From NCBI GenBank assembly GCA_902364065.1, contig CABJCJ010000020.1, positions 1 through 28,575 on the forward strand: a DNA stretch of 28,575 nucleotides. The letters run 5' to 3'. The notes beneath the pieces were generated by a model. It ran no database searches. It saw only the letters and a program-made list of their open reading frames with translations, and was not told where the DNA came from. Of this stretch, positions 16,086 through 24,574 are shown one piece after another. Positions within the stretch are counted from its first letter, which is position 1; each line of letters begins with the position of its first letter. The DNA is from Veillonellaceae bacterium SB90. GTDB taxonomy: Bacteria > Bacillota > Negativicutes > Selenomonadales > Selenomonadaceae. The position numbers were made by a program, and so were the translations under genes.

Positions 16086-16307
16086 ATGACCGTATCCGTT
16101 CGATTGAATGATAATGACGCCATGCTCTTCCGCAAATACGCTGAGATGCATGGCATCTCCATGTCGGAGCTCGTGCGACGCTCTGTCCTGGAGCGGATCG
16201 AAGATGACTTCGACATGAAATGCTATGAAAAGGCCATGCAGGAATACCGAAAGGACCCGAAGACCTATACGCTCGATGAAGTGGAAAAGGAGCTGGGCCT
16301 CGCATGA
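16086..16307 (+). CDS. relB: RelB/DUF6290-like ribbon-helix-helix antitoxin
   Basis: A 73-residue protein with an N-terminal ribbon-helix-helix (residues 1-40): the DNA-contacting strand is MTVSVRLND and the helices are NDAMLFRKYAEMHG and SMSELVRRSVLERIED. The acidic C-terminus (YEKAMQEYRKDPKTYTLDEV) is the kind of segment that wraps around and inhibits a RelE toxin. GGGAGGG precedes the ATG. Its stop overlaps the toxin start by four bases. Together with its partner it should repress the promoter at 16034. Confidence 0.88.
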   Translation: MTVSVRLNDNDAMLFRKYAEMHGISMSELVRRSVLERIEDDFDMKCYEKAMQEYRKDPKTYTLDEVEKELGLA

Positions 16308-16570
16308 CCTATCACGTGCTTTTCACTGCAGCTGCCAAGAAATCACTGAAGAAAATGGACCGTCACACCGCCGCCCTAATCCTCGGTTGGATTCGCAAGA
16401 ATCTGGAAGGCTGCGAGAATCCCCGTCAGCACGGCAAGGGGCTTACCTCAAACCGCAGCGGCGAATGGCGGTATCGTGTCGGTGATTATCGCCTGATTGC
16501 TGACATCCAGGATGAAAACGTCGTGATCCTGATGCTTGAGATTGGGCACCGCCGAGACATCTATTCCTGA
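16304..16570 (+). CDS. relE: RelE/ParE-family toxin
   Basis: An 88-residue toxin of the RelE/ParE superfamily, which in characterised RelE members cleaves mRNA on the ribosome. The core elements are present: YHVLFTAAAKKSLKKMD at the N-terminus, then HGKGLTSNRSGEWRYRVGDYRLIA and a terminal EIGHRRDIY. The basic residues and final HRxxIY fit an active ribonuclease rather than the gyrase-inhibiting ParE branch, but this is inference. It is coupled to its antitoxin by an ATGA overlap and ends before a strong terminator. Confidence 0.9.
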   Translation: MTYHVLFTAAAKKSLKKMDRHTAALILGWIRKNLEGCENPRQHGKGLTSNRSGEWRYRVGDYRLIADIQDENVVILMLEIGHRRDIYS

Positions 16571-16618
16571 TGCCCAACCATCAAGTAGAAGAGCGGTCAT
16601 TCGTTGGCCGGGCGCAAG

Positions 16619-16666
16619 AAAAAGGAAGCAGCCTGTCTATCAAAGACAATGGCTGCTTCCTTTTTT
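16619..16666. terminator. Bidirectional intrinsic terminator
   Basis: AAAAAGGAAGCAGCC pairs with GGCTGCTTCCTTTTTT around a 17-base loop. It separates the plus-strand relBE pair from the minus-strand M18 operon and can serve both. Confidence 0.9.
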
Positions 16667-16675
16667 CTGTTGTAT

Positions 16676-17962
16676 CTATTCTTCGCACCCCAAATATACA
16701 TTCATCAGCTGTTCTATCGCCGTCTGATCCGCTGCGCCCATGGTTTCGCGTGCGGAATGCATGGCTAAGATGGGAACACCGATATCCATGGTACGAATTG
16801 GCAATTGAGCGGATAAAATAGAACCCAGCGTTGACCCACCGGGAATATCCGAGCGATTGACATAATACTGATATGGAATCTGATGCTCTGCACAGAGTGC
16901 GCTAACGATGCCAATGGCTTCCGCATCGCCCGCATATGATTGGCTGCAGGCCATTTTTAAGGTCACGCCTCCATTGAGTACCGGGAAATTCGTTACATCA
17001 TTTTTCTCCGGATAATTGGGATGGAAGGCATGTGCCACATCCAAAGACAAGAAGAATCCACCAGCGAGTTTCCGCTCATACAGTTCTCCCGATGGATCCA
17101 TCTTGCTGTAAATCCGCTTCAGGATCATGGGGAGAATCTGAGAAGCTGCCCCCTGCTTCGTGCGGCTGCCAACTTCCTCATTATCGAAAAGCGCGATGAC
17201 AGACAGGCCATTTTTACTAGTGCCATTCAGCATACCGGTCAGGCAAGCCTTCACTGAAGTCAGATTATCCAAACGAGGCGAAGATAGAAACTCGTTCCTG
17301 GCTCCCAGTAAACAAGGTTCCTCCCAAGGATAAACGGTAAGATCATAAGAAAGGATCTCTTCTTTTGGGCAGCCAGCCGCTTCCGCCAAACAAGACAAGA
17401 CATATTTTTCGTCGAGATTGTCCCCCAGCATCGTCATGAGCGGCAGCATATCTTTCTGGGGATTGAGTTCCACCCCTTTATTGACCGCCCGGTTCATATG
17501 GATGGCCAGGCGCGGGATTGTCATAACAGGACGCTGCAGATCGACCAAGCGGGTATTCGGTGCATAGGGATCCTCTGTTTTCAAGACGACCTTGCCTGCC
17601 AGGGACAAGGGGCGGTCCAGCCAGCTTTCCCGGATCATACCGCCGTAAATCTCGACATTGACTTTCCCGTAACCGCGCACAGCCACTTCCGCCGAAGGCT
17701 TTACGCGCAGGCAGGGAAAATCCGTATGAGCCGTAGCCAGATGCAACGGACCATCTTCTTCACCCAAACGGAACGCAATCAGGGTAGAACCATACACCTT
17801 GACGAAATAGGCACCACCTTGATGAAGCTGCCAGGCATCTTTAAGATCCAGTTCCAAAAATCCCGCCTGTTTCAGTTTTCTGCTGCAACAGTCCACCACA
17901 TGATACGGTGATGTACCGCTTTTAATGAACGCGAATAACTCTGTTATAGCCTCGTCTTTCAT
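16676..17962 (-). CDS. apeB: M18-family aminopeptidase (aspartyl aminopeptidase)
   Basis: A 428-residue cytosolic zinc peptidase of family M18, which removes N-terminal (often acidic) residues from peptides as a dodecameric complex. Metal and catalytic motifs appear in order: ATAHTDFPCLRVKP, SPRLDNLTS, LFDNEEVGSR, LSLDVAHAFHPNY and, near the end, GVPILAMHSARE. The open frame extends 47 codons upstream, but MKDEAITELF is preferred because AAGGGA precedes it and the extension overlaps aroM out of frame. It is the last gene of the PucR-linked operon, 29 bases after the AroM gene. In this setting it probably trims peptides imported by the OPT transporter. Confidence 0.92.
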   Translation of the reverse strand: MKDEAITELFAFIKSGTSPYHVVDCCSRKLKQAGFLELDLKDAWQLHQGGAYFVKVYGSTLIAFRLGEEDGPLHLATAHTDFPCLRVKPSAEVAVRGYGKVNVEIYGGMIRESWLDRPLSLAGKVVLKTEDPYAPNTRLVDLQRPVMTIPRLAIHMNRAVNKGVELNPQKDMLPLMTMLGDNLDEKYVLSCLAEAAGCPKEEILSYDLTVYPWEEPCLLGARNEFLSSPRLDNLTSVKACLTGMLNGTSKNGLSVIALFDNEEVGSRTKQGAASQILPMILKRIYSKMDPSGELYERKLAGGFFLSLDVAHAFHPNYPEKNDVTNFPVLNGGVTLKMACSQSYAGDAEAIGIVSALCAEHQIPYQYYVNRSDIPGGSTLGSILSAQLPIRTMDIGVPILAMHSARETMGAADQTAIEQLMNVYLGCEE

Positions 17963-17991
17963 CTGATTCCCTTCTTTTGCTTTTGGTAAAT

Positions 17992-18666
17992 TTATCCGAA
18001 TAATTCTGCTGCGATACGTGCAGCAACAGTCCTGCCCAAGATGACAGATAAGCCCGTCTCCCGATGAACGATGTCTTTCATATTCTGTGTATATCCGATA
18101 CAATCCATGACGATGAGACTGGCTCCCTGCTCCTTCAAACGCAATCCGGCTTGAATGACATCCTGTTCCGATAAATAAGGAGACGCTGCTTCAACGCATA
18201 CCCGGGAAGCACCATATCCCAGCCATCGTTTCCTGGCCTGCTGGACCTGAGATGAATCTGGCGTGAGTATACCCAGAGTCTGATGTTTTTCCAGAACGGC
18301 CATGGTTACCGCTTTCAATAATTTCTGCGGATAAAGCAAAGGGATATGACTGGTAAAGTGCGGAAACTCTCCCGTGCAGAGCATCAAGATTCCTTCCACG
18401 CCCTGCCGATTGAATGCATCAATGTATTTCTGGATGATGGGCAGAATGAATTTCTCCGACATTCGTACGGATGAGCCATCCTGCAGCCGTGAAACCAGGA
18501 CATAATCTCCAGGCTCCGGCTCAATCTTTTTCATTTCTTCCCGCGTCATGCCATCCAAGGCGCCCTTTTGAATTACACGAATTCCCGATAAAAGGGGCTC
18601 CAAGTCCGGCATCACATCCACCCGGGGTGACTGACCGACTGTAATCGCTCCAATTTCATGCAACAT
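17992..18666 (-). CDS. aroM: AroM-family protein
   Basis: A 224-residue protein close to the length of Escherichia coli AroM (225). The family opening IGAITVGQSPRVDVMPDL is clear, followed by DGSSVRMSEKFI, LMLCTGEFPHF and DCIGYTQNMKD, which echo the two-cysteine Asp/Glu racemase fold. The biochemical role of AroM is not established; the name reflects the aroL-aroM operon of E. coli. An in-frame ATG 57 bases upstream exists, but AGGAAG at proper spacing supports the start MLHEIGAITVG. Here it sits with a racemase homologue and DUF1177, so a role in amino-acid or hydroxy-acid conversion is more likely than aromatic synthesis. Confidence 0.88.
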   Translation of the reverse strand: MLHEIGAITVGQSPRVDVMPDLEPLLSGIRVIQKGALDGMTREEMKKIEPEPGDYVLVSRLQDGSSVRMSEKFILPIIQKYIDAFNRQGVEGILMLCTGEFPHFTSHIPLLYPQKLLKAVTMAVLEKHQTLGILTPDSSQVQQARKRWLGYGASRVCVEAASPYLSEQDVIQAGLRLKEQGASLIVMDCIGYTQNMKDIVHRETGLSVILGRTVAARIAAELFG

Positions 18667-18733
18667 GCGAATCTCTTCCTTTCTCATGGCATCATGACGC
18701 ATGCAACCTTGCTGCTGATGCATCCCCGGGGAC

Positions 18734-19672
18734 TCATTCCTGGTGACCCATGGATTGCAACTGCGTCATGGATCCATACAGGGCCTGAATGCGCTCAAAT
18801 TCTTCTGCGTCATAAAAAATGCATGTCCCAGATGTATATTCTTTTGCTACTTCTATCAAATACTGTACAGTTTCAGCCACATCGACCTCATGCGTTGCGC
18901 CCGTACCACATCCCGGGACAGCCGATTTCGTCGTAATCGCCACACCGACCGTGGGCGCCTTTGTGCCGCAGCTCGGCTGCAGGATGCTGTTCATGTGATA
19001 TAACCCATTTCCGTACGGCGTAATATCCTGTGTCGTAATGGGAATTGTTACGGGCAAGTCTCCTGTGGTCTGCTGCATGATCCGCAGGAGGTCTTCGCTG
19101 ACGCGCAGGATATACCCTTCTTTCACGGTCGGAGAAATGGCAAAGCCTTTATGATTCACAATGCGGTTGCCTTTGGTCGTATCGACAGAAAGGATGGCAT
19201 CCATGGCGGAATCTACGGTGTGCTTCACATTCGTGGACATTTTGACCGGCGAACCCATGAACGGGACCGGATCATGGGGCATCGTAGGGGCCACCGGACA
19301 GATATGGGTCGTGATGATGACATCACCCGGCAGGGCATCGCCGCGCTGCGACATTTCTGCCAGTTTGATTGCTGCAGACACAACGGCCAAGGCGCCATCG
19401 CCATCCGAAACAAAACCGATGCGCTCCGGGCGGGCGCCAATGCCGCCGAGCTGACCAATCAGTCCCAGCGTCGGAGCCTTGCCGCCTTTCGTCTTGCCTT
19501 CTGTGCCGGGAATCACGAAACGAACAAAATCTGTCCAATGACCATCCGTCACCACATGTTCATAGCCTGCGTCTGCAATGCCAGCTTTCTTTGCGTAATC
19601 GACAACAACCTGTCCATTCACATGGATGTCATCCAGAATATGATACGTATCGAGAACTTGTTTTAAAGCCAT
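18734..19672 (-). CDS. DUF1177 family protein
   Basis: A 312-residue cytosolic protein of the DUF1177 family, whose function I do not know. Notable conserved-looking stretches are TLGLIGQLGGIGARPERIGFVSDGDGA, ITTHICPVAPTMPHDPVPFM and ITTKSAVPGCGTGATHEVD, rich in His, Asp and Cys that could bind metal or substrate. The overall look recalls M20/M42-type hydrolases without their full metal sites. It lies between the OPT transporter (62-base gap) and AroM in an operon that appears dedicated to import and processing of one substrate. Confidence 0.87.
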   Translation of the reverse strand: MALKQVLDTYHILDDIHVNGQVVVDYAKKAGIADAGYEHVVTDGHWTDFVRFVIPGTEGKTKGGKAPTLGLIGQLGGIGARPERIGFVSDGDGALAVVSAAIKLAEMSQRGDALPGDVIITTHICPVAPTMPHDPVPFMGSPVKMSTNVKHTVDSAMDAILSVDTTKGNRIVNHKGFAISPTVKEGYILRVSEDLLRIMQQTTGDLPVTIPITTQDITPYGNGLYHMNSILQPSCGTKAPTVGVAITTKSAVPGCGTGATHEVDVAETVQYLIEVAKEYTSGTCIFYDAEEFERIQALYGSMTQLQSMGHQE

Positions 19673-19734
19673 GATTCTATCCTCCGTATTATGTGCTGTG
19701 TGGAATGTTTATGAAATGGATATAGTTGACGTGT

Positions 19735-21345
19735 TTATTTTTTTAATCCTACTTTCAATAAAGAATTAAAGAAACCGTACAACGCGTCACCGGCGATGCA
19801 TCCCGCTGCCATAACGGTAACAGGGATCATAGCATCTTCGCCTTTTATTTTAATGACAAGCAGACGGACAATCAGACCGGCTATAACCGTGAGGCCGGCA
19901 GCGGGACTTACGATCAGCAGGCCCGTCGACATCATGATACCCATTTGACGGCTCGAGCCGCCCACTGCCTGCAGGATGGCACCCGGTACGGCCCACAGGA
20001 GCAGATTCCGGATAATGGATGGATCTACGCCTGCCATGATGGTGGTGACAAATACTTTGGCAACAGGTGGGAACAGGTTCTGCGAAAAATACATATCATG
20101 ACTTAGTGCTACTGTTATGGCACCCACACCAAAACCAACAAATGCCGAAATGAACTGATGATAGCGGCCCATTACTTCAAATTCAGGATTCTTGCCCATG
20201 CCGCGCAGAATCCAGCCGCTGCGAAAATCGAAGCCGCCATCGGCAAAAGCCGGACCGCCGCTGGCGACGAAGCCGACCAGCAGCGCCAGTGCCACAGGTG
20301 GGAAACCCAAGAGGGTACCGATGATGAGGAAAATCAGCGTCGTGGCAAAAGCCGGGAACCATCCAGAATGCATAGCCGACAAACCGATGATGAATTCTGC
20401 CATGATGCAGGCGAACGCAGCAAACATGATCCAAAAGACCAGCATTCCCATGCTCATCTCGGTATAAAGACCAGAAAGAAGTGCCAGGATACAGCCGGCC
20501 AGGATATAGAGTACAAATCCGCGGATAATGCTTACCTTGACACTGTTGTCATCGCGTGTATATGGCGTTTCATCGGCAGGCTGCGTGTTCTCATCAGAAG
20601 TTTTGTGCTTGCGCAAAAAGATCATCAGGATCTGGACACCTGCCACCAGTCCGGCCCCAATCATGAAACCATGAGGAACGTACATGGCATTCAAATCAAT
20701 GCCAAACCACGCGATGGAATAACCGCGCAGCAAAAGTCCAATCGCAAACATCAGCATCGCCCACATATTGGCGATCATTGTGATGCCCAGTGCCGACATG
20801 GGAATCTTGAAAAAGGAACCAACGATTCCGCCCAGAATACCCCAGACCAGCAGCATGGCCTGCTTGCCGCCCTTATCGCCGGCCTTGATGGCTTCTGCAG
20901 CTGCTATGCCGGCTGGCCAGGCTGCTTTGCCCGGGAATGCTTTTGAATCGAACAACCAGTACAACATGCACATATCGATGGACATGCCAAGCGTGGCACC
21001 AATCAGCATAGGCCAGACCAAATCCACACGGCCTAAAATAAAGGGAATCGCCACCGGCAACATCAGGGAATTGGCTGCACCGAAGGTCGCACTGGAAATC
21101 GCGGTCTGTGCCAGATTCTGGCGATGTATATTCCGGAACTTTAGGAACGCGGAAAACGGGATTCGGGATATGATCAAAGCAATCAGGACACCGATGATTG
21201 AAGTATTCGGCGTAACGCCCAAAGTCGTAATGATCTGCAAACCGATAATCGCACCCAAAAAGGACAAGCATACATTCATGAGCATCATGCTGGGCTCAAA
21301 GGCACTGGGATGCTCTTCATTTCTCAAAGCAGGCATTTTCATCAT
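19735..21345 (-). CDS. OPT-family (oligopeptide/metal-peptide) transporter
   Basis: A membrane protein of up to 536 residues with about 14 hydrophobic segments, resembling the OPT/YSL superfamily, whose members import small peptides or metal-peptide complexes with protons. Typical features are the N-terminal LSFLGAIIGLQIITTLG, the NSLMLPVAIPFILGR segment, GGSSRQMGIMMSTGLLI and the terminal GDALYGFFNSLLKVG. It is shorter than most OPT proteins. Three Met codons cluster at the start; MPALRNEE at 21336 has the best spacing to AGGAG. The 5' end overlaps the racemase gene by up to 29 bases. The substrate is not evident from sequence. Confidence 0.85.
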   Translation of the reverse strand: MMKMPALRNEEHPSAFEPSMMLMNVCLSFLGAIIGLQIITTLGVTPNTSIIGVLIALIISRIPFSAFLKFRNIHRQNLAQTAISSATFGAANSLMLPVAIPFILGRVDLVWPMLIGATLGMSIDMCMLYWLFDSKAFPGKAAWPAGIAAAEAIKAGDKGGKQAMLLVWGILGGIVGSFFKIPMSALGITMIANMWAMLMFAIGLLLRGYSIAWFGIDLNAMYVPHGFMIGAGLVAGVQILMIFLRKHKTSDENTQPADETPYTRDDNSVKVSIIRGFVLYILAGCILALLSGLYTEMSMGMLVFWIMFAAFACIMAEFIIGLSAMHSGWFPAFATTLIFLIIGTLLGFPPVALALLVGFVASGGPAFADGGFDFRSGWILRGMGKNPEFEVMGRYHQFISAFVGFGVGAITVALSHDMYFSQNLFPPVAKVFVTTIMAGVDPSIIRNLLLWAVPGAILQAVGGSSRQMGIMMSTGLLIVSPAAGLTVIAGLIVRLLVIKIKGEDAMIPVTVMAAGCIAGDALYGFFNSLLKVGLKK

Positions 21346-21976
21346 CTCCTAAAAACAATTGCTTGGCAATGGCACCGCTTGCCTCGATCGGATCCACAAT
21401 GGGAATGGACAATAAGGGCCGCATTTCTTTGGCCAGGCCCATCGTATTGAATCCCGTACAGGCTAAGGCAACGACATCGCAGCAGGTCTCCAACTCCCGC
21501 AGGGCAGCAATGGCGGCGGCTTTTCCCTCTGGCGTCTGTAACTGTGTGGTATTTTCAATCCCCTGAGGGGCAATTTCCTTAAAAAACGCATCGCCAAGTA
21601 CCTTCCGCAGCGATGGCGGAGTTGTCCCCGTCAGATTCAATACACCAACATGCGTTCCCAGCGATTGAGCAATCGCTGCCACACAAGTCCCTGCCCCCAA
21701 AACAGGAATCTTTACGGCGGCTCTTGCCTCCGCCAGCCCCGGATCTGCCGCACAGCTGATCAGCAAGGCTTTGGCGCCGTACTGTTCCAATTCTCTTGCT
21801 AAAGCAACAATCTTCGGGATTGCCTTGGCTTTTGTCGCTTCATCATGGACCCCCTGATACTGGTCTGGTATACAACGACTGATGGTCGGAATATGATAAA
21901 TCGAAGTGATGGTTTTTCCGTGCATATCGACAAATTCTTGGTCTTTATGCGTCAGAACTCGTATGATTCCCAGCAT
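21317..21976 (-). CDS. Aspartate/glutamate/hydantoin racemase-like protein
   Basis: A 219-residue protein of the Asp/Glu racemase superfamily, which uses paired cysteines for metal- and PLP-independent racemisation. Both active-site regions are present: ISCAADPG (C75) and ALACTGFN (C173). The length suits amino-acid or hydantoin racemases. It is first of the structural genes, with GGAGGG before the ATG, and overlaps the transporter gene. A hairpin with a T-run lies 35 bases upstream. Substrate could be a D-amino acid, hydantoin or a related acid; the operon suggests it acts on residues released from an imported compound. Confidence 0.86.
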   Translation of the reverse strand: MLGIIRVLTHKDQEFVDMHGKTITSIYHIPTISRCIPDQYQGVHDEATKAKAIPKIVALARELEQYGAKALLISCAADPGLAEARAAVKIPVLGAGTCVAAIAQSLGTHVGVLNLTGTTPPSLRKVLGDAFFKEIAPQGIENTTQLQTPEGKAAAIAALRELETCCDVVALACTGFNTMGLAKEMRPLLSIPIVDPIEASGAIAKQLFLGDDENACFEK

Positions 21977-22003
21977 CTCATTTCCCTCCCTGGCATAAAA
22001 ATA

Positions 22004-22060
22004 GTAAAAAATACGGTAAAATGTACACTGTGAACATTCACTGTGTATATTTTACCGTAT
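22004..22060 (-). terminator. Long hairpin between pucR and the racemase operon (terminator or attenuator)
   Basis: Arms at 22011-22028 and 22043-22060 are complementary at 17 of 18 positions (core ATACGGTAAAAT / ATTTTACCGTAT). On the minus strand the hairpin is followed by TTTTTTACTATTTTT. It begins 68 bases after the pucR stop and ends 35 bases before the racemase start. It may terminate pucR, act as an attenuator for the operon, or serve as a dyad operator for PucR. Confidence 0.7.
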
Positions 22061-22071
22061 AAATCCCAGTT

Positions 22072-22077
22072 ATTGTA
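22072..22077 (-). promoter_or_regulatory. Candidate -10 box of the racemase-OPT operon
   Basis: TACAAT on the minus strand lies 11 bases before the long hairpin. The region where a -35 belongs is AT-rich without a good match, which would fit activator-dependent transcription, for example by PucR. Weak evidence. Confidence 0.35.
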
Positions 22078-22128
22078 GGGATAACTTAAATGAAAAAATA
22101 TATGGTTTTTGTGCAAACTGAACAAAAA

Positions 22129-23637
22129 TCAGGAATAATGCAACTTCCTCCCCTTCAGGAGCAGCCATAAAAATACGCGCGTCTCCGGGTCATCCAGATT
22201 TCTTCCCAGCAATTTTTGAATTTGCTGCAGCCGATACCGTAACGTATTCCGGTGAATAAATAATATTGCTGCTGTTTGCGAATGATTTCCCTGGCATTCC
22301 AAATAAGTCTGTAGGGTCAAGAAATACGCCTTGGCATGTTTGGACTGGATGATATCGCGAAATGTATCCTCGAATATTGCTTTATGGTCAATTTGTTCCA
22401 GGATGAGATATAATTCGGCATCTTTTTCCGATAACGTATGACCCGGGCCATACAGTTTCCTGCTCAGATAGATTAAGTGGTTTGCTGTTTTGTATGCCTG
22501 CGGGATTTCTTCTATTTTATGAATGGCTTCGCTTATGCCAATTGTAACAGTCAAGGATGGTTCCAGATGAAAAATTTGTTTCCGGATTTCTGGTATGATT
22601 TTCTTCCAGGAAATCACATGAGCAGAACACAATAAAATGATTTTATCGTTCTGTTGTGCGGTCAAAAAATTGCGATTCCCGGCCTGCGTTTGCAGGATCA
22701 ATCGTTGAATACAACGAAACAAATCGCGTCGCAACGCCACAGCCTGCCGCTCTGATACCTGCTTCTGCAAAAGATACGAAGCAAAGTTATCCACATTGAA
22801 GATTGCCAGTTCCTTTTCTCCTTTCAGAGAGAAACCGAATTCCTGTGCCCGCAGCTGTACCAGATCATAATTGGTAAATCTTCCACTGATTAAATCATCC
22901 AACAGATCTCTGCGTTCATTCCAGCCAGACTCTGCGGCCAGCCGGTAACTCATGAGTTGTAAGGCAACAATCACACTGGCATGGCGTACGGTCACGATTT
23001 CCCGTTTCGATAAGGCACCCTGCGATTGGATGGCCAGATATCCGTAGGTAACATGTTTTACCTGAATGGGAAACAACTGCCACCCCACCAGCTGATGAAT
23101 CGCTTGTTGCGTCAGGACATAAGGATAAATCCGCGCTTTCTTATGGATCAATTTCTCGATTGCTTGAGAAATCTCTTCCGTACTGTTGGTCTCCAAGGCA
23201 ATTTTCGTCAAGGTCTCGTACACCGCTTCGGAATATTCCAAATCCTGAGCTTGTTCATTGACAATACGCTGCATGATTGGATACGTAATATCGATGAACG
23301 GGACGTTATTGGGCAGCGAGAGTAATGGCAGGTTTACGCGATTGGCCAGTTCGACCATCGCACTGGGAATATCGCCAATGAACCGTCCAAATTTTATAGC
23401 CAGTGCGGCACCTCCCACATCGGCTAACGATTGCACCAGTGCCAGTTGCTTGGATAAATCGCCGCAAATGGAATATCCAGTCGTAATAAGGAATTCTTTG
23501 GGACGAAGCCATTCATTAGAATCCGGCGTTTCAGATATATCGACACAACCGACTTCCTGATCGAGGCCGGAACGGCCTGCCAGCAATGTCGCTTCCTTTA
23601 ACGAATCCATCTGTAACGCATCTCGTACGGTAAACAT
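22129..23637 (-). CDS. PucR-family transcriptional regulator
   Basis: A 502-residue regulator with the full PucR layout. The N-terminal purine-catabolism-type domain (residues about 1-130) begins MFTVRDALQMDSLKEATLLAG and includes RPKEFLITTGYSICGD. A GGDEF-like middle region follows, and the C-terminal PucR helix-turn-helix (about 440-495) reads YLECQGNHSQTAAILFIHRN then TLRYRLQQIQKLLG. Family members sense purines, amino acids or related compounds and activate adjacent catabolic or transport operons. Here the adjacent operon encodes the racemase, OPT transporter, DUF1177, AroM and M18 proteins on the same strand, so it is the likely local regulator. AGGAGCG precedes the start. Confidence 0.92.
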   Translation of the reverse strand: MFTVRDALQMDSLKEATLLAGRSGLDQEVGCVDISETPDSNEWLRPKEFLITTGYSICGDLSKQLALVQSLADVGGAALAIKFGRFIGDIPSAMVELANRVNLPLLSLPNNVPFIDITYPIMQRIVNEQAQDLEYSEAVYETLTKIALETNSTEEISQAIEKLIHKKARIYPYVLTQQAIHQLVGWQLFPIQVKHVTYGYLAIQSQGALSKREIVTVRHASVIVALQLMSYRLAAESGWNERRDLLDDLISGRFTNYDLVQLRAQEFGFSLKGEKELAIFNVDNFASYLLQKQVSERQAVALRRDLFRCIQRLILQTQAGNRNFLTAQQNDKIILLCSAHVISWKKIIPEIRKQIFHLEPSLTVTIGISEAIHKIEEIPQAYKTANHLIYLSRKLYGPGHTLSEKDAELYLILEQIDHKAIFEDTFRDIIQSKHAKAYFLTLQTYLECQGNHSQTAAILFIHRNTLRYRLQQIQKLLGRNLDDPETRVFLWLLLKGRKLHYS

Positions 23638-23677
23638 CCATCATCGCTCCTGTAGTCTTTCGAATCTGATTTTTTTT

Positions 23678-23683
23678 ATTATA
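23678..23683 (-). promoter_or_regulatory. -10 box upstream of pucR
   Basis: A perfect TATAAT on the minus strand, 40 bases before the pucR start, with no clear -35. Confidence 0.45.
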
Positions 23684-23720
23684 CTACAATATAGGCATAG
23701 AAGACACGTATATCATATGG

Positions 23721-23767
23721 AAAAAGCCGGCCCTCGCGGCGCGATTTGCTGCGAGGGCCGGCTTTTT
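23721..23767. terminator. Bidirectional intrinsic terminator
   Basis: AAAAAGCCGGCCCTCGC and GCGAGGGCCGGCTTTTT form a perfect 17-base stem with a 13-base loop. It closes the minus-strand pyruvate formate-lyase fragment and insulates pucR. Confidence 0.92.
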
Positions 23768-23782
23768 CTTTATACTGCTGTC

Positions 23783-24574
23783 TTACATCTTCTGATGGGC
23801 GCGGCGCGCGATGACATCGAGCTGCTGCTGGCGCGTCAGGTCGATGAACTTCACGGCGTAGCCGGACACGCGGATCGTGAAATTCGCGTACTCCGGTTTC
23901 TCCGGGTGCTCCATGCAGTCGATGAGCTTATCGACGCCGAAAACATTGACGTTGAGGTGATGCGCACCTTGGCTGAAGTAGCCGTCCATGACGCGCACGA
24001 GCGTCGCGACGCGGTCCTCCTCCGTGTGGCCGAGCGTCTCGGGCGCGATGGTCTGCGTGTTCGAGATGCCGTCGAGCGCGTACTCATACGGCAGTTTCGC
24101 GACGGAGTTCAGCGAAGCCAGGAGGCCGTTCTGCTCGGCGCCGTACGACGGGTTCGCGCCCGGGGCAAACGGCGTGTAGGCCTTGCGGCCGTCGGGCAGC
24201 GCACCCGTGGCACTGCCGTAGACGACGTTCGACGTGATGGTCAGGATGGACGTCGTGGCCTCGGAATTCCGGTACGTGTGATGCTTGCGCAGCTTCGTCA
24301 TGAAGGTCTTGAGCAGCCAGACGGCAATCTTGTCGGCACGCGGATCGTCGTTGCCGTATTTCGGGAAGTCGCCCTCCACCTTGTAGTCGATGACGAGGCC
24401 CGATTCGTCGCGGATTGTCGAGACCTTGGCGTACTTGATGGCGCAGAGGGAATCGACGACATGCGAGAAGCCGGCGATGCCCGTCGCGAACGTGCGGCGC
24501 ACATCGGTGTCGATGAGGGCCATCTCGGCGGCTTCACATCCCTGAGCTGATTTGGGATGCCGAGCTCCTCCCAC
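23783..24574 (-). pseudogene. pflB: C-terminal fragment of pyruvate formate-lyase
   Basis: About 250 residues match the last third of pyruvate formate-lyase, the glycyl-radical enzyme that splits pyruvate with CoA into acetyl-CoA and formate. The match begins near [21 protein letters not shown] and runs to the natural C-terminus. The radical loop RVSGYAV is intact, with its Gly 25 residues from the end as in full-length enzymes. The N-terminal two thirds, including the paired catalytic cysteines, are absent, so it cannot work alone. No ribosome binding site precedes the only available GTG start. The 5' edge abuts an activase fragment in another frame. It is much longer than the stand-alone GrcA/YfiD spare radical domain, so decay or misassembly is likelier. 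Confidence 0.85.

Noticed and set aside
20158..20946. 262-codon plus-strand frame
   Set aside because: It is antisense to the OPT transporter; its Gln/Asp/His-rich sequence is an artefact of membrane codons on the other strand.
23717..24550. 277-codon plus-strand frame
   Set aside because: It is antisense to the PFL fragment, includes the terminator stem, and has no family resemblance.
23783..24574. Stand-alone GrcA/YfiD-like spare glycyl-radical protein
   Set aside because: The fragment is about twice as long as GrcA, lacks a ribosome binding site, and its left edge abuts another gene fragment out of frame.
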